Assembly: GCA_035628875.1 (NCBI GenBank)
Contig: DASPIZ010000020.1
Location: 44,848-108,847 of the forward strand
Direction of reading: 5' to 3'
Length of the DNA: 64,000 nt
Origin: Ohtaekwangia sp035628875
GTDB lineage: Bacteria > Bacteroidota > Bacteroidia > Cytophagales > Cyclobacteriaceae
The notes under the pieces were generated by a model that did no database searches, was not told the origin of the DNA, and saw only the letters and a list, made by a program, of their open reading frames with translations. Positions 24,580 through 34,014 of this stretch are shown one piece after another. Both the position numbers and the translations under genes were made by a program. How positions within the stretch are numbered: the stretch's first letter is position 1; every line of letters begins with the position of its first letter.

Positions 24580-27500
24580 CCAAACAGATCAATCGCGGCG
24601 TCTACTGTTTTAATATGCTCTATTACTAACATCGCTTTTCCTGCAGTGTCCTTCAGCTTGCACTGCCTCGGATGCTGTTTAACGAAAGCCAACACCTGTC
24701 CAAAAATTGGCGAGGAGAAGTAGCTGTCTTTATTAGAAACAAAGTAGGCCCTGATTTTTTCACCTTTTAAACTGATCTTTTCAAACCCTAGTTTTTCGGC
24801 CAGCCACCTGAGCCGTACAGTATTAATTAATTCTTCCACAGCTTCTGGAACCGGACCAAACCGGTCTTTTACCTCTTCTGCAAATCCGGTTAATTGATCT
24901 TCCGTTTTTATGTTGTCAAGTCTCGAATACAATTGCAACCGCTCCGTTGTACTTTTAACATAAGTTTCCGGAATAAGGATTTCAAGATCTGTTTCGATAA
25001 CACAATCCTGGACAAGAAGTTTTGCTTTTTCGGCCAGTTCACTGGCAAATAAATCTTTGAAATCGGTTTCTTTAAGTTCCTGGATGGCATCATCCAATAT
25101 TTTATGATAGGCATCAAAACCGATGTCGCTGATAAAACCGGTTTGTTCTGCGCCAAGCATATTGCCTGCGCCGCGTATATCGAGATCACGCATCGCGACT
25201 TTAAAGCCATCTCCTAATTCAGAGAATTCTTCCAAAGCGGATAAACGTTTCCGAGAATCTGCAGTCAGGAGAGACGCCGGAGGAGTAAGTAAATAACAGA
25301 ATGCTTTTTTATTGGATCGTCCTACCCGCCCACGCATCTGATGCAGATCAGAAAGACCAAACATATGTGCCTGGTTGATGATGATGGTATTCGCATTTGG
25401 AATATCGAGACCAGATTCTATAATGTTTGTAGAAACAAGAACATCATATTCGCCGTCAATAAATTTCACCATTACTTTTTCAAGACGATCACCTTCCATC
25501 TGACCATGTGCAATGCCAATCCTTGAATCGGGTACGAGCTTGTAAATCGTGTTTGCCAAAGCTTCAATATCACTCACCCTATTGTGTACAAAGAAAACCT
25601 GACCTCCTCTTTTCAATTCGGAACTCACCGCATCCCGAACAATGGCTTCATTGAATGTCTGAAGTTCCGTTGTAACGGGTTGACGATTCGGTGGCGGAGT
25701 TGCAATGATGCTGAGATCGCGTGCCCCCATTAAAGAAAAATGTAATGTGCGTGGAATCGGTGTAGCGGTCAATGTCAATACGTCGACGTTCACCTTTAAC
25801 TCCTTTAACCGGTCCTTAACTTTAACACCGAATTTTTGTTCTTCATCAATAATCAGTAAACCCAACTCTTTAAACTGTACATCCTTGCTGACAATACGGT
25901 GGGTTCCAACCAGGATATCTATTTTTCCGTCCTTAACATCCTTGATAATGTTTTTAATTTCCTTGTCGGATTTGAAACGCGACACGTAATCAATCTTCAC
26001 AGGAAAATTTCCGAGGCGCTCACTAAATGTTCTGTAATGTTGCATCGCAAGAATGGTAGTGGGAACAAGTACAGCAACTTGTTTTCCCTCCGTTGCAGCC
26101 TTGAAGGCGGCGCGAATAGCAACTTCCGTTTTGCCAAATCCAACATCACCACACACCAGGCGATCCATCGGATGTGGCTGTTCCATATCTTTTTTTACAT
26201 CTTCCGTTGCTCTGCCCTGATCCGGCGTGTCTTCATAAATAAAAGACGACTCCAACTCCGCCTGTAGGTATCCATCCTGAGAAAAAGCAAAACCCGGTGC
26301 TGATTTTCGTTTGGCGTATAGTTCAATCAGTTCCTTGGCAATGTCTTTAACACGCTTCTTGACCTTGGACTTTTTGTTCTCCCATTCCTGGGTACCGAGT
26401 TTGCTGATCAGCGGAGGAGTTCCTTCTTTTCCCGAATATTTTGAGATCTTATGAAGCGAATGAATACTCACATAAAGCAAATCATCATCACGATAGACTA
26501 AACGAATGGCCTCCTGTTCGTGACCGTTTACTTCCTTTTTTTCCAGGCCAGCAAATTTGGCAATTCCATAGTCGATGTGGGTTACAAAATCACCGGGCTG
26601 TAACGTATGGAGTTCACGAAGTGTGAGCGCCTTCGACTTTGTAAATTTTTCTTTAGCACGATATCGGTGGAACCGCTCAAAAATCTGGTGATCGGTATAA
26701 CAAACAATTTTAAGATTGGCGTCTACATAACCCTGCCGTAAGGCAAATTCCAACGGCTGAAACTTAAGCGCAACGTTGATCTCATCGAAAATACCATTCA
26801 ACCGTTCAAGTTGTTTTGGCATTTCCGCTGCTATAAAATTGCTGTATCCCTGCAGTTGATGTTCGTAAAGATCTGTGCTGAGGAGATCGAAGTTTTTGTT
26901 GAATGAAGGCTGTGCCGATGATTCAATACTAAAGGTCTTTGCCTCCTGCAGTACACTGCGGCTGCCAAATTCAATGCGTGTAAACTGACCCGTGCGTTCA
27001 ATAAATTCTGCGCCGGTTGAAAACAATTTTTCAGGTGAACTGATTACCTGCGTTCCGCTTTCCTTTAAAATTTTATCAAATGATTGCGTTGCTTTTTCGA
27101 AACTGTTATGAATAATATCTTCCGTAAGCTGAACATCCTTAAACCATAATTTTGTTTCAGCGGAAATAAAATCCAATAACAATTGTCTTTCTTCCTGGAC
27201 AAGTTTCGTTTGAACATTCGGGATGATGTTCACCTGTTTCAGGCTATCTACCGAAAGTTGTGTACCTGGCTCGAAAGTACGGATGCTGTCAACCTCATCA
27301 CCAAATAATTCAATCCGATAAGGAAGTTCATAGGCAAATGAAAAAATATCGATGATTCCTCCACGGATGGCAAACTGGCCGGCTTCATAAACGAAATCCG
27401 TTTTTTCAAAATCATAGTTATGAAGAAACTCTTCCAGGAAGGGAACATCCAGTTTCGCATGAAGCTTTACTGAAAATGTATTGTTTGCGAGCGAACGTTT

Positions 27501-27902
27501 TGTAATTACCTTTTCACTCAACGCTTCAGGATATGTCACGATAATATCGGGAGCATTTTTGTTGGCCAGCCGGTTTAATACTTCGGCTCGCATCAAAATG
27601 TTTGCATTCTCTATCTCATGATAATCATAAGGGCGCTTGTACGACATCGGAAAAATAAGCACCTCCCGTTCAAGCAGATTCTGTAAATCATTCTGGAAGT
27701 AAGCAGCTTCTTCGCGGTCCTGTAAAATAACAATGTAATCTTCGGGTTGAAGCGTGAACAATGAGGCTACCAAAACAGCGTCGAGACTTCCTGAGATATT
27801 TTTAAGCCGAACGTTTACCGGACCGGGCGCTTGGAGACCTGCGGCTACGGTTTTGATTAAACCATCCGCTTTATAGATACTTAAAAAATCACTCGCCCTC
27901 AC
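24528..27902 (-). CDS. mfd: Transcription-repair coupling factor Mfd
   Basis: A 1124-residue ATP-driven translocase that removes RNA polymerase stalled at DNA damage and recruits UvrA. Domains in order: an N-terminal UvrB-like part without a working ATPase, the RNA-polymerase-interacting CarD-like domain (TLQPGDFVTHIDYGIAKF, about residues 490), a RecG-like translocase with Walker A GDVGFGKTE and DEEQ box, LTATPIPRTLHFSLMG, a second RecA domain with QMRGRVGRS, and a C-terminal TRCF domain. Length is normal. It starts with GTG at 27902, with a good Bacteroidota promoter just upstream. The 3' end overlaps the opposite-strand small gene by 52 bases. Confidence 0.96.
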   Translation of the reverse strand: MRASDFLSIYKADGLIKTVAAGLQAPGPVNVRLKNISGSLDAVLVASLFTLQPEDYIVILQDREEAAYFQNDLQNLLEREVLIFPMSYKRPYDYHEIENANILMRAEVLNRLANKNAPDIIVTYPEALSEKVITKRSLANNTFSVKLHAKLDVPFLEEFLHNYDFEKTDFVYEAGQFAIRGGIIDIFSFAYELPYRIELFGDEVDSIRTFEPGTQLSVDSLKQVNIIPNVQTKLVQEERQLLLDFISAETKLWFKDVQLTEDIIHNSFEKATQSFDKILKESGTQVISSPEKLFSTGAEFIERTGQFTRIEFGSRSVLQEAKTFSIESSAQPSFNKNFDLLSTDLYEHQLQGYSNFIAAEMPKQLERLNGIFDEINVALKFQPLEFALRQGYVDANLKIVCYTDHQIFERFHRYRAKEKFTKSKALTLRELHTLQPGDFVTHIDYGIAKFAGLEKKEVNGHEQEAIRLVYRDDDLLYVSIHSLHKISKYSGKEGTPPLISKLGTQEWENKKSKVKKRVKDIAKELIELYAKRKSAPGFAFSQDGYLQAELESSFIYEDTPDQGRATEDVKKDMEQPHPMDRLVCGDVGFGKTEVAIRAAFKAATEGKQVAVLVPTTILAMQHYRTFSERLGNFPVKIDYVSRFKSDKEIKNIIKDVKDGKIDILVGTHRIVSKDVQFKELGLLIIDEEQKFGVKVKDRLKELKVNVDVLTLTATPIPRTLHFSLMGARDLSIIATPPPNRQPVTTELQTFNEAIVRDAVSSELKRGGQVFFVHNRVSDIEALANTIYKLVPDSRIGIAHGQMEGDRLEKVMVKFIDGEYDVLVSTNIIESGLDIPNANTIIINQAHMFGLSDLHQMRGRVGRSNKKAFCYLLTPPASLLTADSRKRLSALEEFSELGDGFKVAMRDLDIRGAGNMLGAEQTGFISDIGFDAYHKILDDAIQELKETDFKDLFASELAEKAKLLVQDCVIETDLEILIPETYVKSTTERLQLYSRLDNIKTEDQLTGFAEEVKDRFGPVPEAVEELINTVRLRWLAEKLGFEKISLKGEKIRAYFVSNKDSYFSSPIFGQVLAFVKQHPRQCKLKDTAGKAMLVIEHIKTVDAAIDLFGQMAGPTVKSSNEILSR

Positions 27903-27921
27903 GCCTAAATTGGAAAAGCTG

Positions 27922-27952
27922 CAAATATAACGTCTCGAAAAGGTTCAACAAC
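27922..27952 (-). promoter_or_regulatory. Bacteroidota-type promoter of mfd
   Basis: On the minus strand, GTTG (27949-27952), 19 bases, then TATATTTG (27922-27929), an exact TAnnTTTG -7 element. It ends about 20 bases before the GTG start. The -33 element is one base off TTTG. Confidence 0.6.
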
Positions 27953-27985
27953 TAACCGGTTAAAGAATTCCGTTAATTTTGTTAA

Positions 27986-28177
27986 ATGTACTTCTTAACT
28001 AATCTTTTTCTCTACATCGCTATCACAGCGTCAGCATTTTTATTAATGGGGTTATTTAAACCCTGGGTAATGCTGTGGTGGGAAGATATTCAAAACCGAA
28101 GAAAAGTAATTCGGCTTTATGGCGTTATTGCCCTGTTGGCTTATAGTGTATATTGCATCACAAATTTCTTTAAATGA
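27986..28177 (+). CDS. Small two-helix membrane protein
   Basis: A 63-residue protein with two predicted membrane helices (about 5-24 and 44-59) and a short charged loop with WEDIQNRRKVIRLYG between them. The last four bases of its coding region (ATGA) overlap the start of the downstream thioredoxin-like lipoprotein, so the two are translationally coupled. A TAATTTTG sequence, an exact -7 match, lies at 27974-27981 but would leave almost no leader. It appears to be a conserved small membrane protein of unknown function. Confidence 0.7.
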   Translation: MYFLTNLFLYIAITASAFLLMGLFKPWVMLWWEDIQNRRKVIRLYGVIALLAYSVYCITNFFK

Positions 28178-28674
28178 TTAAAAAATTCCTTGCTCTTTTA
28201 TTGTGCCTTTCGGTCACGCTGGTTTCATGTACGTCGTCTTCAAAAAAGAGCGATGAAGATCAAACAGCCGTGGTTGGGAAAAATGATCTTCCGGCAATGA
28301 AACTAACCTTCGTCGATGGAAAAGAAACTTCTGCCAAAAAGCTCGATGGAAAATCTATCCTTATATTGTTTCAGCCAGATTGTGATCATTGTCAACGGGA
28401 AGCTCAGGATATTGCCGGGCATCTGGATAGTTTTAATAACTACACACTTTATTTTATTTCCTCTGCACCGTTAGAGCAAATCTCTAAGTTTAGCGTTGAT
28501 TATGGTCTTCAAGATAGGGCGAATGTTTCATTCGCTCAGACAACTGTCGATGATGTACTGAATACTTTTGGCTCAATTCCGACACCTTCGATTTATATTT
28601 ACTCATCAGAAAAACAGTTGGTGAAGGCGTTCAACGGCGAGGTATCTATTGCCGAAGTGATCAAGGAACTGTGA
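28174..28674 (+). CDS. Thioredoxin-like (TlpA/AhpC-type) lipoprotein
   Basis: A 166-residue lipoprotein. The lipobox LVSC places lipidation at Cys19. The redoxin domain has the active site PDCDHC with Cys70 and Cys73, and a TPSIYIY cis-proline loop. It probably reduces disulfides on the periplasmic side of a membrane. It is coupled to the small membrane protein upstream by a four-base overlap, so the two may work together. It converges with the THUMP-like methyltransferase gene, with three bases between their stops. The partner is unknown. Confidence 0.85.
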   Translation: MIKKFLALLLCLSVTLVSCTSSSKKSDEDQTAVVGKNDLPAMKLTFVDGKETSAKKLDGKSILILFQPDCDHCQREAQDIAGHLDSFNNYTLYFISSAPLEQISKFSVDYGLQDRANVSFAQTTVDDVLNTFGSIPTPSIYIYSSEKQLVKAFNGEVSIAEVIKEL

Positions 28675-28677
28675 GAG

Positions 28678-29889
28678 TTATTTCAGGCGATCTGCGATGT
28701 AAAGCGCTGGTCCGGTTTGTTGAGTTGCTGCTATTAAATATTGATATCCACCATCGTTGAGTTTTAATTTCTTTTTCAGCGCCTCAGCACGTAAGGGATA
28801 ATTGCGTGTTATGATGTTGACTCTTTTGTCAGAAAAAAATTTCGTCGCATCTTTTGGATTACTTTTCATTGGCGATTTCACCTTGAATATCCTTCCGGGA
28901 AAATCATCAATTAACTTCAAACTTGTATACAAATGTGTATGTGGATGAAGTTTCTGCAATCCATACCGGATGCCAACCCCTTTGAAGGCACCAGCTTTTA
29001 AGATAGCCGCATTCGGTTCATACAAAAAAGATTCAGCATTGGCGTATTGGATTGACGCAGTTTTTTCATTTACGGCGTAGAATGAAAAAGTTTCTTCTCT
29101 TTCCTTTAATTGGTTTATGGCGATGATAACAGGGTCTCCTTCGAAATTTTGTTTCAATAAGAAAAGAAGTTCTTTACACTCGCCATCAATAGCCACAACG
29201 TAAATAGCTGCAACCGATGAAAGCTCTTTTATCGCCTGTTGTATATCCAGCAAAGGTGAGGTCTTGATTAAGACGAACGAAGCCATCGACAACAATTGTT
29301 TTTGCATGGCCAGAATATCCGGTTCGCAATCTTTTAATAGAAAAACTTTTTTATTTCCGCTTATCCGACGGGAAGGATCGACATAGAAAAGGTCAACCGG
29401 AAATTGGATGCCCTTTGTAAATGCTTCTGCTGTCGTGGTCAAATGTTTGATGTTGTTGCGACCACAGGATAAATGGTTATGTGCTGCAATGCAACTTAAG
29501 TCTATGTTAGGTTCTACGTGGACAACGGTTTCAAATTGTTTACTAAAGAAATACGTATCTATTCCAAAACCTCCCGTAAGGTCAACAATACATTGTAACG
29601 GAATATTATTCGATCGAATAAGGCTATTCTTCAACAGCGCTGCTCTTTCCGACGAAGATTGCTCAAGGTTAATACCTGGCGGATATACAATTCCACGTTG
29701 ATTGTAAAATGAGGGCAATTTCTGTTTCGCCTTTCTTCGCCCGGCAATTTGTTGTGCTATAAGAATGGATGGGATGCCTAAAATCCGATCATGTTTCAGT
29801 ACCAGAGACCGATCGTCTTCAGCTTCATGGCTGAAAATGAAATCCTGAATTTCTTTGGAAGCAAGCCTTGAAAGATGGTCTTTGGTCAC
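28678..29889 (-). CDS. Class I SAM methyltransferase with THUMP-like domain
   Basis: A 403-residue protein. A helical N-terminal part (HLSRLASKEIQDFIFSHEAED) leads to a Rossmann methyltransferase with the SAM motif VDLTGGFGIDTYFF and the catalytic-loop-like FYVDPSRR; a C-terminal stretch (about 300-400) matches THUMP-like domains of tRNA/rRNA modification enzymes. The start was set at GTG 29889, which follows the LAB_N gene by 11 bases; the longer upstream frame is antisense to neighbouring coding sequence and lacks family features. Substrate is probably RNA, inferred from the THUMP-like part. Confidence 0.78.
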   Translation of the reverse strand: MTKDHLSRLASKEIQDFIFSHEAEDDRSLVLKHDRILGIPSILIAQQIAGRRKAKQKLPSFYNQRGIVYPPGINLEQSSSERAALLKNSLIRSNNIPLQCIVDLTGGFGIDTYFFSKQFETVVHVEPNIDLSCIAAHNHLSCGRNNIKHLTTTAEAFTKGIQFPVDLFYVDPSRRISGNKKVFLLKDCEPDILAMQKQLLSMASFVLIKTSPLLDIQQAIKELSSVAAIYVVAIDGECKELLFLLKQNFEGDPVIIAINQLKEREETFSFYAVNEKTASIQYANAESFLYEPNAAILKAGAFKGVGIRYGLQKLHPHTHLYTSLKLIDDFPGRIFKVKSPMKSNPKDATKFFSDKRVNIITRNYPLRAEALKKKLKLNDGGYQYLIAATQQTGPALYIADRLK

Positions 29890-29900
29890 GATAATTAAAC

Positions 29901-30563
29901 TTATCCGGTTGCTTTCTCTGCGCCGATGGATTTTTTGTAAATAACCATGTTTCGAATATAAACAATGATACCAAATCCTTGCGCAACGAGTAACACTGGA
30001 TCTGTACCATAGATTGGATGAAACCCGGCGTAAACCAAAACAAGCACCGACGCCCATGTGCTGATTCGCCAAAAACCCAAAGGCAGCAAACTTGTCTTAT
30101 GTTTTTCTGAATACCACCATTGAAAAACAAATCGAAGATTAAGTGCTAATTGTCCGATAGCTCCCAAAAACATAATCGGGTGCAGCAGATTGTTAAAATG
30201 CAATTGAGTGGATATCGTAGCTGAGGTGGAAAGCCATCCCATTATGGTGATGATTGGAAGGATCAACAAAATAAAACGTAAAGCGAAATGTATCGTGACC
30301 CAGTAACGCTTTAATTGAAGGTTTCGAATATAGATATAGAAGCTTATCGTTTGCCCCCCGATAATAACCAGATCGCTGCGAAACAGGCCATATAATAAGA
30401 AGAGGAAAGAGGCGCCTACGCTGAACAGCCAAAAAATCGTGGGGGATACTACTTTTCCTGCCCTTTCAGATAAATACAATTGAACCAGTAACCGCGCACC
30501 AAAGAATCCCTGGCCTAAAAATCCCAGCGCGTAAATCCAATACGAAGTTTCTATACCCGTCAT
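29901..30563 (-). CDS. Membrane protein with two lipid-A-disaccharide synthase N-terminal (LAB_N) domains
   Basis: A 220-residue integral membrane protein made of two similar LAB_N units: GQGFFGARLLVQLYLSERAG near residue 20 and GQLALNLRFVFQWWYSEKHK near 130, each followed by membrane helices. Such domains resemble SWEET/PQ-loop-like units and are usually attached to LpxB; here they stand alone. A role near lipid A or glycolipid metabolism is suspected, but no lpxB is in the window. ATG 30563 is preferred over 30590. Downstream is the THUMP-like methyltransferase, in the same direction. Confidence 0.8.
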   Translation of the reverse strand: MTGIETSYWIYALGFLGQGFFGARLLVQLYLSERAGKVVSPTIFWLFSVGASFLFLLYGLFRSDLVIIGGQTISFYIYIRNLQLKRYWVTIHFALRFILLILPIITIMGWLSTSATISTQLHFNNLLHPIMFLGAIGQLALNLRFVFQWWYSEKHKTSLLPLGFWRISTWASVLVLVYAGFHPIYGTDPVLLVAQGFGIIVYIRNMVIYKKSIGAEKATG

Positions 30564-30656
30564 TTTCAACGTAAAGAAACTTAAAATCAAATTGTTTAGT
30601 TTAGTTAAACCATATTAACCCTACATGTTTCATCTTTGGGTTGTTTTTTCATCGAC

Positions 30657-31916
30657 GTGAATAATTCGAAAGAAATTTTTGACTTGGTAGTGATCGGTGG
30701 CGGTGCCGCAGGATTTTTTGGCGCCATACAAGCTGCGGAAATGAAAGCGGGTCTAAAAATAATTATTCTTGAAAAATCTGGTAAGCTTCTTTCAAAAGTA
30801 AAAGTTTCAGGTGGCGGCCGATGTAACGTTACGCATCACTGTTACAATCCTTTCGAACTTGCGCGCCATTACCCCAGGGGCGAACGAAAGTTGAAGGAGG
30901 TTTTCAAAGTATTTCAGGCTAAAGACATGGTGCAGTGGCTTGAATCGAAAGGTGTTGATTTGAAAACTGAAGCGGATGGGCGAATGTTTCCGGTGACAGA
31001 CGATTCACAAACCATCATTGATTGTTTTCTGCGCGTTGCCCTTGATCATAAGATCAAGATTGAGCTCAGCACCCAAGTTACGTCCATTGAAAAAGAATCA
31101 GAAAAGTTTTTCCTCCGTTGCGGCAATGGAATGGACATTAAAGGTAAAAAGATTTTAATCGCCGCCGGGGGGAATCCAAATGTGCAGTTTTACTCACCTT
31201 TTTCTGCTTTGGGGCACTCGGTAACCGTTCCTATACCCTCTTTGTTCACATTTAACGATCCTTCCAAACAGTTCGCCGATCTAATGGGCGTGGCCGTTAA
31301 AGACGCTCAAGTAAAGATTGCTGCTACCAAGTTTAATCAGCGAGGTCCTGTTTTAATTACCCATTGGGGTTTAAGCGGTCCGGCTGTAATAAAACTTTCA
31401 GCCTGGGCTGCGGTTCAGCTTCACGCCATGAATTATCAATTTACCGTGTTGATAAATTGGATACCACCTTTAACCGAGGAACAAGTGAAGAAGCAATTGG
31501 TGGCTCTGAAAATATTAAAGCCAAAACAAAGAATCCTTGGAAATCCTATTAACGGATTGCCTACACGTCTATGGGACAGGTTATGTTTTCTTTCAGAGAT
31601 AACGGAAGAAAAAATATGGGGAGAGCTTCCGCAACGAAACATCAACAAGCTGATTGAATTTTTGATCAGGAGTCCTTTCAATATTAAAGGCAAGACAACA
31701 TTTAAGGAAGAGTTTGTTACCTGTGGTGGAGTTGAAGTAAGTGAACTGAATATTGAAACGATGGAAAGTAAAGTTATACCAGGTGTCTACTTTGCCGGCG
31801 AGGTATTGAATATCGATGGCGAAACAGGTGGGTTTAATTTTCAGGCAGCCTGGAGTACAGCCTATCTTGCTGCAAAAGCAATAGGCAATGCGTTGGCTGT
31901 TCCGAATCCGTTATAA
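30657..31916 (+). CDS. BaiN/HI0933-family flavoprotein oxidoreductase
   Basis: A 419-residue FAD-binding protein. The dinucleotide loop VVIGGGAAGFFGA lies at 11-23, the family motif KVSGGGRCNVTH near 50-61, and the C-terminus has FAGEVLNIDGETGGFNFQ with AWSTA. Members act as flavin oxidoreductases, some of them in bile-acid or quinone chemistry; the true substrate of this one is unknown. GTG 30657 is preferred over TTG 30636, because the sequence CATCTTTG at 30631-30638 looks like a -7 element, and a TTG start would place the promoter inside the gene. Its end overlaps the convergent LD-carboxypeptidase gene by six bases. Confidence 0.82.
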   Translation: MNNSKEIFDLVVIGGGAAGFFGAIQAAEMKAGLKIIILEKSGKLLSKVKVSGGGRCNVTHHCYNPFELARHYPRGERKLKEVFKVFQAKDMVQWLESKGVDLKTEADGRMFPVTDDSQTIIDCFLRVALDHKIKIELSTQVTSIEKESEKFFLRCGNGMDIKGKKILIAAGGNPNVQFYSPFSALGHSVTVPIPSLFTFNDPSKQFADLMGVAVKDAQVKIAATKFNQRGPVLITHWGLSGPAVIKLSAWAAVQLHAMNYQFTVLINWIPPLTEEQVKKQLVALKILKPKQRILGNPINGLPTRLWDRLCFLSEITEEKIWGELPQRNINKLIEFLIRSPFNIKGKTTFKEEFVTCGGVEVSELNIETMESKVIPGVYFAGEVLNIDGETGGFNFQAAWSTAYLAAKAIGNALAVPNPL

Positions 31917-32813
31917 CATTTTCAGCTCCGAATAGTCCGATGCGACAAGCAGATCACTGTTTGCTCCTTCAATCCAGGCAAGATTGGGTTGCTCATGACC
32001 GATCGGAAAATTGAAAGCAATCGGAAAGTGGTATCCACGGGTATGGTATCGAATGATGTCCTGAAAAGTTTCTCCGAAGCTAAGTGTAGTTTCTTTGATA
32101 TCGGTAAAATGACCTGCAATGAGTCCGGCCAGTTTTTCCAGTTTTCCCGCGCGCTTCAACTGAACAACCATGCGATCAACTTTGTATAAATACTCATCAA
32201 TTTCCTCTACAACCAGAATTTTCCCTGAAGTATCCGGTTCGTGTCTTGTACCAAGAGCATCTACAAGCAAACTAAGATTTCCTCCGATTAATGGTCCGGT
32301 TGCTTTGCCGGGTTTATTATTTACATCATGCGATGCAGCAATGTGAGCGTAGTTTCCGAATAAAATGTTTCTTAAACTCTCGATGGATTCCTTTGCATCT
32401 TCTTTGTCGAAGAGAATGGGCATCACGCCATGAATACTTTGAATGCCAATGGACGTTAAATTCAGGTGAAGGGCTGTTATGTCACTGAAGCCGACTACCC
32501 ACTTCGGGTTTTTTTGAAATGCTGTAAAATCAATATCGTCTACAATACGTGTGGTGCCGTAGCCTCCGCGTGCGCTGATGATGGCATTGATCGTCGGATC
32601 ATTCAACATGTCCTGAATACCTGTTAACCGTTGTTGATCATCACCGGCAAGATACGTGTGTTTATCACTGAACAAATAAGGAGACAATACAACGACCAAT
32701 CCCCATGATTCAAAAATTTTTCTGGCGGCTTGTATATCCTCAGGATGTATTTTTCTGGCGGTGGCAACAATTCCAATCCGGTCGCCGGGTTTTAAAAATG
32801 GAGGTGCAATCAT
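31911..32813 (-). CDS. ldcA: LD-carboxypeptidase (S66 family)
   Basis: A 300-residue cytoplasmic peptidase that trims the terminal D-alanine from recycled muropeptide tetrapeptides. The N-terminal domain shows ARGGYGTTRI and the likely nucleophile Ser110 in GFSDIT; the C-terminal domain holds a glutamate in VVEEIDEYLY and the histidine in PIGHEQPNLAW, which would complete the triad. Length is normal. It converges with the BaiN-like gene (six-base overlap). Upstream on the same strand is the terminator of the bam-skp operon, so it probably has its own promoter. Confidence 0.9.
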   Translation of the reverse strand: MIAPPFLKPGDRIGIVATARKIHPEDIQAARKIFESWGLVVVLSPYLFSDKHTYLAGDDQQRLTGIQDMLNDPTINAIISARGGYGTTRIVDDIDFTAFQKNPKWVVGFSDITALHLNLTSIGIQSIHGVMPILFDKEDAKESIESLRNILFGNYAHIAASHDVNNKPGKATGPLIGGNLSLLVDALGTRHEPDTSGKILVVEEIDEYLYKVDRMVVQLKRAGKLEKLAGLIAGHFTDIKETTLSFGETFQDIIRYHTRGYHFPIAFNFPIGHEQPNLAWIEGANSDLLVASDYSELKML

Positions 32814-32821
32814 GATTCCAA

Positions 32822-32858
32822 AATAAATAAAAAAGCCCTTCCGTAATGGAAAGGCTTT
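32822..32858 (-). terminator. Rho-independent terminator of the nadK-bamA-skp cluster
   Basis: Read on the minus strand, an 11-base stem AAAGCCTTTCC/GGAAGGGCTTT with one G-U pair, a five-base loop and a T-rich tail, TTTTTTATTT. It starts 23 bases past the second Skp gene's stop and ends nine bases before the carboxypeptidase ATG. Confidence 0.85.
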
Positions 32859-32881
32859 AAGCGTATCTTAAAAGAAACTGA

Positions 32882-33460
32882 TTAATTCCCTGTTTTAGGT
32901 TGTGCCGGCGGAGTTTGTGCCGCTGGTTTACTACCCGCAGGTGCAGGTGTTACGCCTAATTTTTTCAATACCAGGTCAGAGATGTCGGTATTGGCATCTG
33001 CATGAAGGACCACATCCAGGCCTCCTAACGTTTCACTGATAATTAAGTTAAAACCATTTTCTTTCGCTGTATCTTCGATGGCTTTACCCATTTTGTCGTA
33101 AACAGGTCGCATCAACGCACTGTGTTTATTTTGAAGATTGGTTTGAGCGTCTTGCTGAAGCTTTTCAATGTTTTCGCGTTGTTGCTGTAGCTCGCGTTCG
33201 GTATTTGCCCGAACCGCATCAGGAATTGTATTGTTCTGAACAGCTGCAGTGTAATCGGCAAGCTCTTTTTGGAATCGTTGCACTTTTGCATCGATCTGGT
33301 TCTTCAACTGCGTTTCAAGCGATTTTAATTCTGCTTCAATCTGTTTCGCCTCAGGCATCTGACCAAAAATATAATCGACATTAGCATAGCCTATCTTAGT
33401 TTGTGCGTGAGTAGCAAAGGTTAGACATCCCAACACAAAAAGTAAAAGAAATTTTTTCAT
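32882..33460 (-). CDS. OmpH/Skp-family periplasmic chaperone
   Basis: A 192-residue exported protein. The signal peptide ends ATHAQ (about residue 20), the strand KIGYANVDYIFGQMPEAK opens the family fold, and a long coiled-coil (about 40-110) forms the tentacle. A C-terminal LGGLDVVLHADANTDISDLV closes it. The final 20 residues are Ala/Pro-rich (PAPAGSKPAAQTPPAQPKTG), a disordered tail not present in the sister protein. Skp-like proteins hold unfolded outer-membrane proteins. It is co-transcribed after the second Skp gene and BamA. ATG 33460 is chosen because the signal peptide starts there. Confidence 0.88.
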   Translation of the reverse strand: MKKFLLLFVLGCLTFATHAQTKIGYANVDYIFGQMPEAKQIEAELKSLETQLKNQIDAKVQRFQKELADYTAAVQNNTIPDAVRANTERELQQQRENIEKLQQDAQTNLQNKHSALMRPVYDKMGKAIEDTAKENGFNLIISETLGGLDVVLHADANTDISDLVLKKLGVTPAPAGSKPAAQTPPAQPKTGN

Positions 33461-33476
33461 TATGGTATAATTCAAT

Positions 33477-34013
33477 TTAGTTTTTAATCTTATCGTTTGG
33501 ATCCCCAAGACCTAATTCGTCGAGTACAAAATCTGTATAATCATGCCTTGGGTCAGTGTAAATCATAACCAGTTCGCCTGCTTTATCGAACATGATCGCC
33601 AGGTTGTTTTGCTTGCAAACTTTGTCGACAGCATCCCACACTTTATCCTGGATAGGTTTAATGAGCTCTTGTTTCTTTAAAAAGTATAAGCCTTCAAACC
33701 CAAACACCTTTTTCTGGTATTCTTTAAGATCGCTTTCCTTTTTATGAATAGCGGTCATTCGTTCCTTGCGCATCTCTTCGGTTAACAGCACCTGCTCCGC
33801 CTGATAAGCGCTGTACATGCCTTCGACTTTCTTTGCCATGGTTTGAATTTCTTTTTCCCATGCCTCTGAAAGCTGATTGATTTCATCTTGTGCTTTCTTA
33901 TAATCCGGCATCTTATTCAGGATATAATCCGTGTCGATGTAACCGAACCTCTGAGCAGAGACAAAATTCAGGCCGAAAATGAGAAAAAATATTGTAATAA
34001 AATATACTCTCAT
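33477..34013 (-). CDS. OmpH/Skp-family periplasmic chaperone, second copy
   Basis: A 178-residue paralogue of the next gene, with signal peptide ending FVSAQ, opening strand RFGYIDTDYILNKMPDYKKA, an extended charged coiled-coil (about 35-115) and a C-terminal LAIMFDKAGELVMIYTDPRH. Both fit the trimeric Skp fold that shields outer-membrane proteins in the periplasm. ATG 34013 lies one base after the bamA stop, so translation is probably coupled. The coupled duplication suggests two subunits or two client classes; the sequence cannot say which. Confidence 0.88.
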   Translation of the reverse strand: MRVYFITIFFLIFGLNFVSAQRFGYIDTDYILNKMPDYKKAQDEINQLSEAWEKEIQTMAKKVEGMYSAYQAEQVLLTEEMRKERMTAIHKKESDLKEYQKKVFGFEGLYFLKKQELIKPIQDKVWDAVDKVCKQNNLAIMFDKAGELVMIYTDPRHDYTDFVLDELGLGDPNDKIKN

Positions 34014-34014
34014 A

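Noticed and set aside
33461..33508. Longer start for the first Skp-like gene
   Set aside because: It would place 16 residues before the signal peptide and overlap the neighbouring gene, so ATG 33460 is used.
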